64,000 bases of DNA from Ruegeria marisrubri (GTDB lineage: Bacteria; Pseudomonadota; Alphaproteobacteria; Rhodobacterales; Rhodobacteraceae). The stretch is taken from positions 496,001 through 560,000 of the forward strand of contig NZ_LQBQ01000012.1 of the NCBI RefSeq assembly GCF_001507595.1, read 5' to 3'. Both the position numbers and the translations under genes were made by a program. The notes below the pieces were generated by a model that did not search any database, was not told the origin of the DNA, and saw nothing but the letters and a program-made list of their open reading frames with translations. Every line of letters starts with the position of its first letter. Positions within the stretch are counted from its first letter, which is position 1. Shown here piece by piece: positions 44,225-53,500 of the stretch.

Positions 44225-45403
44225 ATGAGCAAGACCGAGACCGCGGCCTTGACCGGAGAAGGTGTGCCCCTGGTTCAGGAGGTGAAGCGGGCGATGACTG
44301 ACTTCGTGAATGAATACAAGGGCCTGAAGGCTGAAGTTCAACAGAAACTGCAACAGACAGAAGAGCGACTGACCATGCTGGATCGTAAATCAACCATCGC
44401 GGCGCGCCCGCATCTTGCGGCCTCGACCCTAGAGGAGGCGCCGCACCAGAAGGCCTTTGACGCCTATGTACGCTCGGGCGACGACGATGCCCTGCGCGGG
44501 CTGGAGATGGAGGCCAAGTCGCTGTCGACCGCCGTCAACAGCGATGGCGGCTACCTGGTCGATCCGCAGACCGCCGAGATGATCAAGTCGGTGCTGAAAT
44601 CCACCGCCTCGATCCGCTCGATCGCGTCGGTCGTGAATGTCGAGGCGAACTCGTTCGACGTGCTGATCGACCATACCGACGTGGGCGCGGGCTGGGCCGA
44701 CGAAAACGCGGCCGCCACCGAGACGGGCACCCCGTCGATCGACCGCATCTCGATCCCGCTGCACGAGCTGAGCGCCCTGCCCAAGGCCTCGCAGCGGCTG
44801 CTGGATGACAGTGCCTTCGACGTCGAGGGCTGGCTTGCCGGCCGTATCGCAGACAAGTTCGCCCGCGCCGAGGCTGCGGCCTTCATCAACGGCGACGGAA
44901 TCGACAAGCCGAAGGGCATTCTGAACCATGCCAAGGTGGACAACGACGTCTGGACCTGGGGCAATCTGGGCTATGTGCCCACCGGTGTCGCGGGCGGCGT
45001 CGATGCCGATGCGATCGTGGACGTGGTCTATGCGCTGGGCGCGCAGTACCGCGTGAACGGCACCTTCGTGATGAATTCGAAAACCGCGGGCGTGATCCGC
45101 AAGCTCAAGGACAGCGACGGCCGCTTCCTGTGGTCGGACGGCCTGGCCGCAGGCGAGCCCGCGCGCCTGATGGGCTATCCGGTGCTGATCGCCGAGGACA
45201 TGCCCGACCCGGGCACCGACAGCTACTCGATCGCCTTCGGTGACTTCTCGGCCGGCTACACCATTGCCGAGCGCCCCGACCTGCGCGTGCTGCGCGATCC
45301 GTTCAGCGCCAAGCCGCATGTGCTGTTCTACGCCACCAAACGCGTGGGGGGCGATGTCAGCGACTTTGCCGCCATCAAGCTGGTGAAATTCGGCACCGCC
45401 TAA
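44225..45403 (+). CDS. GTA major capsid protein (g5)
   Basis: A 392-residue HK97-fold capsid protein. The N-terminal region of about 100 residues is helical (EVKRAMTDFVNEYKGLKAEVQQKLQQ), as expected of the scaffold part removed by g4. The folded part includes NSDGGYLVDPQTAEMI, ELSALPKASQRLLDDSAFDVEGWLAGRIADKFARAE, INGDGIDKPKGIL and the C-terminal DVSDFAAIKLVKFGTA. It builds the DNA-containing head. GTA gene transcription continues after a 169-base gap. Confidence 0.96.
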   Translation: MSKTETAALTGEGVPLVQEVKRAMTDFVNEYKGLKAEVQQKLQQTEERLTMLDRKSTIAARPHLAASTLEEAPHQKAFDAYVRSGDDDALRGLEMEAKSLSTAVNSDGGYLVDPQTAEMIKSVLKSTASIRSIASVVNVEANSFDVLIDHTDVGAGWADENAAATETGTPSIDRISIPLHELSALPKASQRLLDDSAFDVEGWLAGRIADKFARAEAAAFINGDGIDKPKGILNHAKVDNDVWTWGNLGYVPTGVAGGVDADAIVDVVYALGAQYRVNGTFVMNSKTAGVIRKLKDSDGRFLWSDGLAAGEPARLMGYPVLIAEDMPDPGTDSYSIAFGDFSAGYTIAERPDLRVLRDPFSAKPHVLFYATKRVGGDVSDFAAIKLVKFGTA

Positions 45404-45572
45404 TCGGTGCCGGATCCGGGGCGGGCAGACCGCCTCGGGTCGCGGGCGCGGGCCGGGCTGAGATCCCCCGCGTTGTCTAGCTGCTCCCCTCCGTCCGAGC
45501 AACGTGGGGCGGCGCGCGCCCGCATTTTCTGAAGAAACGGCTCTGACGGGGCCGAGCTTGCGGAGTGAGTTG
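45404..45572 (+). other. Gap after the capsid gene with hairpin
   Basis: This is the largest gap on the GTA strand other than the SDR insertion. It holds CCCCGCGTTG (45466-45475) and CAACGTGGGG (45500-45509), which pair over 10 bp with one G-T pair and a 24-nt loop. There is no T-tract. An mRNA processing or stabilising element that favours capsid expression is possible. Confidence 0.45.
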
Positions 45573-46172
45573 ATGATGCTGATGGAAGAAACCTCGGTTC
45601 CGGACGCCGCGCTGCCGGTGGAGCAGTTCAAGGCGCATTTGCGATTGGGCTCCGGGTTTGCCGAGGACAATGTTCAGGACGAGGTGTTGAAGGGGTTTCT
45701 GCGGGCCGCCATCGCGGCGATCGAAGCGCGGACCGGCAAAGTCCTGATCGAGCGGATGTTCTCCTGGAGCCTGAACGGGTGGCGGAACCGGAGCGGCGAG
45801 GTGCTGCCCGTCGCGCCGGTGCAGAGCGTGGCTTCGGTGACGCTGACGGACGCGGCCGGCCAGGAGGTCGTCGTGGATGCGGCCGCCTACCGGCTGGAGC
45901 GCGACGGGCAGCGCCCGCGATTGCGCCCGACGGCGACGTGCCTGCCGGCGGTGACGACCGGAGGGTCGGTCAAGATCACCTTTTTCGCCGGGATGGCCGC
46001 CGACTGGGGCGGGCTGCCGGCGGATCTGGGGCAAGCGGTGCTGCTGCTGGCGGCGCATTACTACGAATACCGCGACGAGACGGCGCTTGGGGATGGCTGC
46101 ATGCCCTTCGGCGTGACCAGCCTGATCCAGCGGTATCGCATGGTGCGCTTTGGCGCGGGGGTGGTGCAATGA
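45573..46172 (+). CDS. GTA head-tail connector adaptor (g6)
   Basis: A 199-residue head-tail adaptor of the gp6-like/DnaT-like connector type. PVEQFKAHLRLGSGFAEDNVQDEVLKGFLRAAIAAIEARTGKVLI is the helical adaptor core, and a C-terminal helix (AVLLLAAHYYEYRDET) follows. It should form a ring below the portal. GGAG lies seven bases before the ATG at 45573. Its end overlaps g7 by four bases. Confidence 0.88.
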   Translation: MMLMEETSVPDAALPVEQFKAHLRLGSGFAEDNVQDEVLKGFLRAAIAAIEARTGKVLIERMFSWSLNGWRNRSGEVLPVAPVQSVASVTLTDAAGQEVVVDAAAYRLERDGQRPRLRPTATCLPAVTTGGSVKITFFAGMAADWGGLPADLGQAVLLLAAHYYEYRDETALGDGCMPFGVTSLIQRYRMVRFGAGVVQ

Positions 46173-46507
46173 AGGCCCCGCGACTGAGCCGCAGGCTGGT
46201 TCTGGAGGCGCCGGTACGGATTGCCGACGGTGGAGGGGGCTTTGCCGAAGACTGGCAGGCCGTCGGCACGCTCTGGGCCGAGGTGACCGCCCGCAGCGGG
46301 TCCGAGCGGCAGGTGGCCGGCGTGCCGGTTTCGCGCGTCAGTCACCGCATCGTGGTGCGGGGCGCGCCCGAGGGGTCGCCGATGCGCCCGACGCCAAACC
46401 AGAGGTTTCGGGACGGATCCCGGATCTTTGCGGTTCGCGCGGTGAGCGAGCGCGACCCGGCTGGGCGTTACTTGGTCTGTTTCGCCGACGAGGAGGTGGC
46501 GGCATGA
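46169..46507 (+). CDS. GTA head closure protein (g7)
   Basis: A 112-residue small beta-barrel protein of the head-closure family: LEAPVRIADGGGGFAEDWQAVGTLWAEVTARSGSER, then HRIVVRG and FAVRAVSERDPAGRYLVCF. It should seal the filled head before tail joining. Four-base overlaps link it to g6 and g8. Confidence 0.88.
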   Translation: MKAPRLSRRLVLEAPVRIADGGGGFAEDWQAVGTLWAEVTARSGSERQVAGVPVSRVSHRIVVRGAPEGSPMRPTPNQRFRDGSRIFAVRAVSERDPAGRYLVCFADEEVAA

Positions 46508-46917
46508 GTTACGCGGTTTCGGCGGCGCTTCAGGAAGCGGTGTTCCAGTGTTTGTCGGCAAATGCCGAAGTCCAGGCCCTGTCGGGCGGCGCGATACATG
46601 ATGCCGTGCCCTCGGGGGCGGTGCCCCGGACCTATGTGGCGCTGGGGCCGGAAGAGGCGCGCGAGGCGTCCGACGGGACCGGCACCGGTGCGCTGCACCG
46701 GTTCACGATTTCCGTGGTCACGGATGCGGCGGGCTTTTCGACGGCCAAGACGCTGGCCGGGGCGGTATGCGACGCGCTGCTGGCGGCGCCGCTGATCCTG
46801 TCGCGGGGCCGGCTGGTGGGGCTGTGGTTCGAGCGGGCCTCGGCCCGGCGCACCGGAACGGGCGGCGCGATCCGCCAGATCGACCTGAGATTCCGCGCCC
46901 GCGTGGAAGACGACTGA
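46504..46917 (+). CDS. GTA tail terminator (g8)
   Basis: A 137-residue protein of the tail-terminator/tail-completion group (DUF3168-like). It has the N-terminal helix SAALQEAVFQCLSANAEVQAL, YVALGPEEAREASDGTGTGALHRFTISVVTD, and a C-terminal strand RQIDLRFRARVED. It should cap the tail tube at the head end. Confidence 0.88.
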   Translation: MSYAVSAALQEAVFQCLSANAEVQALSGGAIHDAVPSGAVPRTYVALGPEEAREASDGTGTGALHRFTISVVTDAAGFSTAKTLAGAVCDALLAAPLILSRGRLVGLWFERASARRTGTGGAIRQIDLRFRARVEDD

Positions 46918-46941
46918 GCAATCAATATTCGGAGAAAAGAC

Positions 46942-47355
46942 ATGGGTGCCCAGAACGGTAAGGACCTGCTGGTCAAAGTGGACATGAATGGCAGCGGTCT
47001 GTTCGAGACCATCGCGGGGCTGCGCGCCACGCGGATCAGCTTCAACGCGGAAAGCGTGGACGTGACCAGCCTGGAAAGCCAGGGCGGCTGGCGCGAGCTG
47101 CTGTCGGGGGCGGGGGTCAAGTCGGCCTCGATTTCCGGATCGGGCGTGTTCAAGGACGCCGGCACGGATGAACGCGCGCGGCAGCTGTTCTTTGACGGCG
47201 AAACGCCCGCCTTCCAGGTGATCATCCCCGATTTCGGCATCGTCGAGGGCCCGTTCCAGGTCACGGGGATCGAGTATGCCGGCTCGCACAACGGCGAGGC
47301 GACCTATGAGATGAGCCTGGCCAGCGCCGGCGCCCTGACCTTCGTGGCGTTGTGA
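46942..47355 (+). CDS. GTA major tail tube protein (g9)
   Basis: A 137-residue tail tube protein of the phage major tail protein family: GKDLLVKVDMNGSGLFETIAGLRATRISFNAESVDVTSLES, then FQVIIPDFGIVEGPFQVTGIEYAGSHNGEATYEMSLAS. It polymerises into the tail tube. GGAG lies ten bases before the ATG. The stop overlaps the next start. Confidence 0.93.
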   Translation: MGAQNGKDLLVKVDMNGSGLFETIAGLRATRISFNAESVDVTSLESQGGWRELLSGAGVKSASISGSGVFKDAGTDERARQLFFDGETPAFQVIIPDFGIVEGPFQVTGIEYAGSHNGEATYEMSLASAGALTFVAL

Positions 47356-47675
47356 TGGCCAATCCGTGGGCGGGTGAGGTGGCGCTGACCATCGACGGTC
47401 AGCGCCGGGTGCTCAAGCTGACGCTGGGGGCGTTGGCCGAGTTGGAGCAGGACCTGGGTGCGGGGTCGCTGGTGGAACTGGTGCAGCGGTTCGAGGGCGG
47501 TGCCTATTCCAGCGGCGACGTGCTGGCGCTGATCGTGGCGGGCCTGCGGGGCGGCGGAGCGGATGTGACCCGCGCCGAGATGCTGCGGGCCGAGATCGAG
47601 GGCGGGCCGATGGCCGCGGCACGGGCGGCGGCGGAATTGCTGGCGCGGGCCTTCATGGTGCCGGGCGAGCCATGA
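47355..47675 (+). CDS. GTA tail assembly chaperone-like protein (g10)
   Basis: A 106-residue protein of the GTA family (DUF3356-like gam family): EVALTIDGQRRVLKLTLGALAELEQDLGAGSLVELVQRFEGGAY and VLALIVAGLRGGG. It occupies the slot of tail assembly chaperones that bind the tape measure. The ATG at 47355 overlaps the g9 stop; the preceding GTG is an alternative. Confidence 0.85.
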   Translation: MANPWAGEVALTIDGQRRVLKLTLGALAELEQDLGAGSLVELVQRFEGGAYSSGDVLALIVAGLRGGGADVTRAEMLRAEIEGGPMAAARAAAELLARAFMVPGEP

Positions 47676-47881
47676 GCGGGTTCGACTGGCCCGCGCTGAT
47701 GCGGGCGGGGCTGTCGGGGCTGCGGCTGACGCCGGATCAGTTCTGGAACCTGACCCCGGCGGAGTTCCGACTAATGCTGGGGCAGGGGGCGGGTTCCGTG
47801 CCGATGGACCGGGCGGGGCTGGATGCGCTTCTGGCCGCGTATCCCGACAGGACGAAAGGAGAGAGCGATGGCGGAGCATGA
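47672..47881 (+). CDS. GTA small tail chaperone-like protein (g10.1)
   Basis: A 69-residue protein: FDWPALMRAGLSGLRLTPDQFWNLTPAEFRLMLG matches the small phage tail assembly chaperone family found beside g10 in RcGTA. In many tailed phages two such products arise by frameshift; here they are separate overlapping genes. It overlaps both g10 and the tape measure gene. Confidence 0.85.
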   Translation: MSGFDWPALMRAGLSGLRLTPDQFWNLTPAEFRLMLGQGAGSVPMDRAGLDALLAAYPDRTKGESDGGA

Positions 47882-48530
47882 CGGGTTCGATGACCTGCAA
47901 TACAGGGGAGAGGCGCTTGGAGATGCCCTGGGGGACGCGGCGGCCATGGCAGCGGGGTTCGACGCCGAATTGCGGCGCGTCCGGGCGGCCTTCGCCGAAA
48001 CCGGCAAGGATGTCGCGACGTTGGAGCGGGGGTTGTCCAAGGGGCTGCGGCGGGCCTTTGACGGTGTGGTCTTTGACGGGATGAAACTGTCGGACGCGCT
48101 GGAAACCGTTGCGCGCTCGATGATCCAGACCACCTATTCGGCTGCGATCAAGCCCGTGACGGATCATTTCGGCGGGGTGCTGGCCAAGGGTGTGGGCTCT
48201 CTTGTCCAGGGCATTTTGCCCTTTGCCGACGGCGGCAGCTTTTCCCAGGGGCGGGTGATGCCCTTTGCCAATGGCGGTGTCATCAGCGGGCCCACGACCT
48301 TTCCCATGCGGGGCGGGATCGGGTTGATGGGCGAGGCGGGCCCCGAGGCGATCATGCCGCTGGCGCGCGGGCCGGACGGCAAGCTGGGGGTGCGCAACTC
48401 GGGCGGGGGGCGCGCGGTCAACGTGGTGATGAACATCACGACGCCGGACGTGCAGGGCTTCCGCCGCAGCCAGGGGCAGATCGCCGCCCAGATGAGCCGT
48501 GCCCTGGGGCGCGGCAGCCGCAACCGATAA
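47868..48530 (+). CDS. GTA tape measure protein (g11)
   Basis: A 220-residue protein. The N-terminal half is helical (AAAMAAGFDAELRRVRAAFAETGKDVATLERGLSKGLRRAFDGVVFDG). The second half has a hydrophobic Gly-rich tract (GGVLAKGVGSLVQGILPFADGGSFS) and GLMGEAGPEAIMPLARGPDGKLGV, a segment common at the end of tape measure proteins. Its small size agrees with the short GTA tail. Confidence 0.88.
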   Translation: MAEHDGFDDLQYRGEALGDALGDAAAMAAGFDAELRRVRAAFAETGKDVATLERGLSKGLRRAFDGVVFDGMKLSDALETVARSMIQTTYSAAIKPVTDHFGGVLAKGVGSLVQGILPFADGGSFSQGRVMPFANGGVISGPTTFPMRGGIGLMGEAGPEAIMPLARGPDGKLGVRNSGGGRAVNVVMNITTPDVQGFRRSQGQIAAQMSRALGRGSRNR

Positions 48531-48545
48531 ATCAGAGAGAAAGCC

Positions 48546-49178
48546 ATGAATTTTCACGAGGTGAGGTTTCCCGCCAATCTGAGCTTTGGGTCGGTGGGTG
48601 GGCCCGAGAGGCATACCGACATCGTCACGCTGGCCAATGGCTATGAAGAGCGCAACACGCCCTGGGCCCATTCGCGCCGGCGCTATGACGCGGGGCTGGG
48701 GATGCGGTCTCTGGACGATGTGGAGACCCTGATTTCGTTCTTCGAGGCGCGGCGCGGGCAGATGTTCGGGTTCCGCTGGAAGGACTGGTCGGATTTCAAA
48801 TCGGGCGCGGCTTCGGCCGAGATACGCTTTGACGATCAGGTAATCGCGCGGGGCGACGGGGCCACGACGGTGTTCCAGCTGATCAAGACCTATGCCTCGG
48901 GCGGGTTCAGCTATGAGCGGCCCATCGTGAAGCCGGTCTTGGGCACGGTCCGCGTGGGCGTCGAGCAGGACGAGATGAAGGAGGGCGTGGATTACGAGGT
49001 GGACCTGACCAAGGGGTTGATCACCTTTGCCAATCCGCCCGTCGAAGACGCTCAGATCACCGCCGGGTTCGAGTTCGACGTGCCGGTGCGCTTTGACACC
49101 GACCGGATCCAGGTCAGCGTGGCCAGTTTCCAGGCCGGCGACGTGCCCAATGTTCCGGTCGTGGAGGTGCGGGTCTGA
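48546..49178 (+). CDS. GTA distal tail protein (g12, DUF2460)
   Basis: A 210-residue DUF2460 protein: FHEVRFPANLSFGSVGGPERHTDIVTLANGYEERNTPWAHSRRRYD, FFEARRGQMFGFRWKDWSDFKSG, and ITAGFEFDVPVRFDTDRIQVS. It should form the distal tail ring joining tube and baseplate. Its stop overlaps the g13 start by one base. Confidence 0.93.
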   Translation: MNFHEVRFPANLSFGSVGGPERHTDIVTLANGYEERNTPWAHSRRRYDAGLGMRSLDDVETLISFFEARRGQMFGFRWKDWSDFKSGAASAEIRFDDQVIARGDGATTVFQLIKTYASGGFSYERPIVKPVLGTVRVGVEQDEMKEGVDYEVDLTKGLITFANPPVEDAQITAGFEFDVPVRFDTDRIQVSVASFQAGDVPNVPVVEVRV

Positions 49179-50065
49179 TGGCGGGGATGAGCGAGGCGTT
49201 TCGCGCCCATGTGGAAACCGGGCTGACCACGATCTGCCGCTGCTGGGCGATCACGCGGGCCGATGGCGTGACCTATGGTTTCACGGATCATGATCTGGAC
49301 ATGGCCTTCGAGGGGGTGACCTTCAGGGCGAATACGGGGCTGACGGCCATGGCGCTGGAACAATCGACGGGTCTGTCGATCGACAACAGCGAGGCCATGG
49401 GCGTGCTGTCGGACGCGGCCGTGACCGAGGAAGACATCGAGGCCGGCCGTTTCGACGGCGCCGAGGTGCGCGCCTGGCTGGTCAACTGGGCCAAGCCGGA
49501 TGAGCGGTGGTTGCAGTTCCGGGGCTCGATCGGGGAATTGCGCAGGTCCGGTGGAGCGTTTCACGCCGAGATCCGCGGGTTGACGGATGCCCTGAACCAG
49601 CCGCAGGGGCGGATCTATCAGAAGCCCTGCACGGCGGTTCTGGGGGATGGGAACTGCCGGTTCGACCTGTCTCGGCCGGGATACTCGGCCGAGATCGATC
49701 TGCTTTGGTCCGAGGATGGTCGTGCGTTCTATTTCGAAGGGCTCCAGGGGTTTGAGCCGGGGTGGTTCCAGCGCGGGCGCCTGACGGTCGAGGGCGGCAA
49801 GGCCCAGGGGCTGTGGGGTGTCATCAAGGACGATTTTTTCGAAGGCGATTACAGGGTCGTCGAGCTGTGGCAAGCCATTCCCGGCGGGATCGCCGGAGGC
49901 GACCGGATCAAGCTGGAAGCCGGTTGCGACAAGCGGACGGAAACCTGTCGGCTGAAGTTCAACAACTTCCTCAACTTCCAGGGCTTTCCCGATCTGCCCA
50001 GCGAAGACTGGGCAATGGCCGTGCCGAAGAAGAGCGGCGCGAACAAGGGGGGCAGTCGGAGATGA
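49178..50065 (+). CDS. GTA tail hub protein (g13, DUF2163)
   Basis: A 295-residue protein with the DUF2163 N-terminal domain and a C-terminal FAD_BPA-type hub domain. TICRCWAITRADGVTYGFTDHDLDMAFEGV and the Cys-containing C-terminus (GCDKRTETCRLKFNNFLNFQGFPDLP) are typical; in RcGTA hub proteins these cysteines bind an iron-sulfur cluster. AVLGDGNCRFDLS supplies another Cys. It overlaps g14 by four bases. Confidence 0.9.
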   Translation: MAGMSEAFRAHVETGLTTICRCWAITRADGVTYGFTDHDLDMAFEGVTFRANTGLTAMALEQSTGLSIDNSEAMGVLSDAAVTEEDIEAGRFDGAEVRAWLVNWAKPDERWLQFRGSIGELRRSGGAFHAEIRGLTDALNQPQGRIYQKPCTAVLGDGNCRFDLSRPGYSAEIDLLWSEDGRAFYFEGLQGFEPGWFQRGRLTVEGGKAQGLWGVIKDDFFEGDYRVVELWQAIPGGIAGGDRIKLEAGCDKRTETCRLKFNNFLNFQGFPDLPSEDWAMAVPKKSGANKGGSRR

Positions 50066-50508
50066 CGATAGCCCGTGAGCAAATCGTGGAGGCGGCCCGG
50101 GCATGGCTGGGAACGCCCTATAGGCATCAGGCGTCGGTGCGTGGCGCGGGGGCTGATTGCCTGGGCCTGTTGCGGGGCGTGTGGCGCGAGCTGGTCGGCG
50201 ATGAGCCCGAGGCAGTACCGGCCTACAGCATGGACTGGTCCGAGCCTCAGGGTGAGGAACGGATGTGGGCGGCGGCGCGGCGGCATCTGGTCGAGAAGGA
50301 CCTGACCGGCCTCGCACCGGGCGACGTGCTGCTGTTCAGGATGCGGGCACACGCGGTGGCCAAGCATGTGGGGATCGTCTCGGCGGTCGGAGAGGCCCCG
50401 CGCTTCATCCATGCCTATTCCGGGCGCGGCGTGGTCGAGAACTCGCTGAGCGAGCCCTGGAGACAGCGCATCGTCGCGCGGTTCGAATTTCCCTTGGAGG
50501 TGATCTGA
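50062..50508 (+). CDS. GTA NlpC/P60 peptidase (g14)
   Basis: A 148-residue cell wall peptidase of the NlpC/P60 family. The catalytic Cys is at residue 33 in GADCLGLLRGVWREL. The first His is in AVAKHVGIVSA, and a further polar residue lies near FIHAYSGRGVVE. It is thought to open peptidoglycan when a GTA particle injects DNA. The start overlaps the g13 stop (ATGA), and its own stop overlaps the g15 start. Confidence 0.93.
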   Translation: MTIAREQIVEAARAWLGTPYRHQASVRGAGADCLGLLRGVWRELVGDEPEAVPAYSMDWSEPQGEERMWAAARRHLVEKDLTGLAPGDVLLFRMRAHAVAKHVGIVSAVGEAPRFIHAYSGRGVVENSLSEPWRQRIVARFEFPLEVI

Positions 50509-53500
50509 TGGCAACCATACTCTTGTCGGCGGCGGGCGCGGCAATCGGAGGCTCGATCGGCGGAACGGTGGCCGGGCTGTCCACCGCCGTCATCGGACGG
50601 GCGGTCGGCGCGACGCTGGGCAGTGTCATCGACCGGAAACTGCTGGACCAGCGGGTGATGGGCGGCGGCAGTGAGGTCGTCGAAACCGGCAAGATGGACC
50701 GGTTCCGCCTGACAGAAACGGGTGAGGGCGCGCCGGTCGCGACGGTCTATGGGCGGATGCGCGTGGGCGGGCAGGTCATCTGGGCCTCGGATTTTCTGGA
50801 AACCACGACGACCACGGTCAGCGAAACCGGCGGTGGCGGCGGTGGCGGAAAGGGCGCGCCGCGTCAGCCGACGGTCACGACGACCACCACGAGCCACAGC
50901 TACTCGATTTCGCTGGCCATCGCGGTCGGCGCGGGTGAGATCGCGGGGGTCACCCGCGTCTGGGCGGATGGCGAGGAAATCCCCTATGCCGATCTGAACA
51001 TGCGCGTCTATCGCGGCACCGCGACCCAGCTGCCCGATCCTCTGATCGAGGCGATCGAGGGGGCGGGGACCGTTCCGGCCTATCGCGGGACGGCCTATGT
51101 GGTGATCGAGGATCTGCAGTTGGAGCGGTTCGGCAACCGGGTGCCGCAGTTTTCCTTCGAGGTCGTCCGGCCGGAGCAGAAGGGCCTGCCGGATTATTCC
51201 GAGCGTCTGCCGAAGATCGTCAAGGGCGTCGCCCTGATGCCGGGAACGGGGGAGTATTCGCTGGCGACGACGCAGGTGAACTATTCCAACGGCCCCGGCA
51301 GCCATTGGGCGGCGAACTCGAACGCGCCGTCGGGCAAGACGGATTTCCTGACCTCGATGGATCAGCTGGAGACCGAGCTGCCCGGTGTCGGCGCGGCCTC
51401 GTTGATCGTGTCGTGGTTCGGCAGCGATCTGCGCTGCAACACGTGCCAGATCCGGCCCAAGGTCGAGCGGGCCAATGTCGATGGCGCGAACATGCCTTGG
51501 CGCGTAGCGGGGCAGACGCGGGCCACCGCGCCTGAAATCGCCCGGGTCGATGGCCGCCCGATCTACGGGGGCACCCCGGCAGACGCGGCGGTGGTCGAGG
51601 CGATCCGGCATCTGAAGACATCGGGCAAGCGGGTGATGTTCTATCCGTTCATCCTGATGGAGCAGCTGGAGGGCAACGGGCTGCCCGACCCCTGGTCGGA
51701 CGCGGACAGCCAGCCGCATCTGCCGTGGCGGGGCCGGATCACCCTGAGCGTCGCGCCGGGGCGCAGCGGCTCTCCGGACGGGACGGCAACGGCCGATGCG
51801 CAGGTGGCGAGTTTCTTTGGCACGGCCTCGGCCTCGGATTTCCAGGTGGGTGATGGGGTCGTCACCTACAACGGCCCCGATGAGTGGGGTCTGCGAAGGT
51901 TCATCCTGCACTATGCCGCGCTGTGCGCTGCGGCGGGCGGGGTCTCGGCCTTTTGCATCAGTTCCGAGATGCGCTCGCTGACGCAGATCCGGGGCGCCTC
52001 GGGCTTTCCGGCTGTGGCGCAGCTGCGGGCGTTGGCGGCCGAGGTGCGGGCGCTGCTGGGGCCGCAGACCAGGATCGGCTATGCGGCCGACTGGTCGGAA
52101 TATTTCGGCTATCAGCCGCAGGACGGCAGCAACGACCGGTATTTCCACCTCGACCCGCTTTGGGCCGACGACAATATCGACTTCGTGGGCATCGACAACT
52201 ACATGCCTCTGTCCGACTGGCGCGATGGGGACGAACATCTGGACGCCAAGTCCGGGGCCGAGTCGATCTATGACCTGTCCTATCTGCGTGGAAACATCGA
52301 AGGCGGCGAGGGGTATGACTGGTACTACCATTCGCAGGAGGCGGCGGATGCGCAGATCCGCACGCCGATCGAGGATCGCGAGCACGGCGAACACTGGATC
52401 TGGCGCTACAAGGACCTGCGCAACTGGTGGTCAAAGACCCATCACGAGAGGATCGGTGGGATCCGTCAGCCCGACCCCACCGCGTGGGTGCCCAGGTCAA
52501 AGCCGATCTGGTTCACCGAACTGGGATGCGCGGCGATCGACAAGGGCACCAACCAGCCGAACAAGTTTCTCGATCCGAAATCCTCGGAATCGACCCTGCC
52601 GAAATACTCGGACGGATCGCGCGACGACCTGATCCAGGCGCAGTATCTCAAGGCGGTGCTGGGGTATTGGGACGACCCTGAAAACAACCCGGTCTCGCCG
52701 CTTTACGGCGGGCGGATGATCGATATGTCCAACGCCTATGTCTGGGCGTGGGACGCGCGCCCGTTCCCGGACTTTCCGAACCGCCGTGGATTGTGGAGCG
52801 ACGGTGTGAACCAGGCGCGTGGTCACTGGCTGAACGGGCGCTCGGGCAGCCGTTCGCTGGCCTCGGTCGTCACCGAGATCTGCCATCGGTCCGGGGTGAC
52901 GGCGCTGGACGTGTCGCAGCTGTGGGGCACGGTGCGGGGCTATGCGGTCGAGGACGTCTCGGACGCCCGGTCGCAGCTGCAACCGCTGATGCTGCGCTAT
53001 GGGTTCGACGCTATCGAGCGGGACGGGGTGCTGCAGTTCCGGATGAGGGACGGACGCCGCGAGACTGTTCTGGAACCTGACCAGTTCGCCAGAAGCACCG
53101 AGATGGAGGGCACGGTCGAATACCGCCGCGAGGCCGAAGCGGAAATGACCGGGCGGGTTCGGCTACGCTTCGTGCAGTCGGATGCCGACCACGACATCGT
53201 GGCCGAAGAGGCGGTTCTGGGCGACACCGAGACACATGCGGTCGCCGGAAACGAGATGCCGCTGTCGATGACGCGGGCCGAAGGCCGACAGACGGTGGAA
53301 CGCTGGCTGAGCGAGGCGCGCGTTTCGCGCGAGACGGCCCGCTTTGCCCTGCCGCCCTCGTTGATGGCGCTGGGCGCGGGGGATGTGGTGCGCCTGCCGG
53401 GGGCCGATGGCGCTGCCGGTCAGCTCTACCGCATCGACAGGATCGAGCAGGCCGAGATGCAGATCGCCGAGGCGGTGCGGATCGAGCCGAATGTCTACCA

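Noticed and set aside
50415..52394. A 659-codon minus-strand open frame inside g15
   Set aside because: It is a shadow of the GTA megatron gene, which has clear TIM-barrel and tail-tip motifs on the plus strand.
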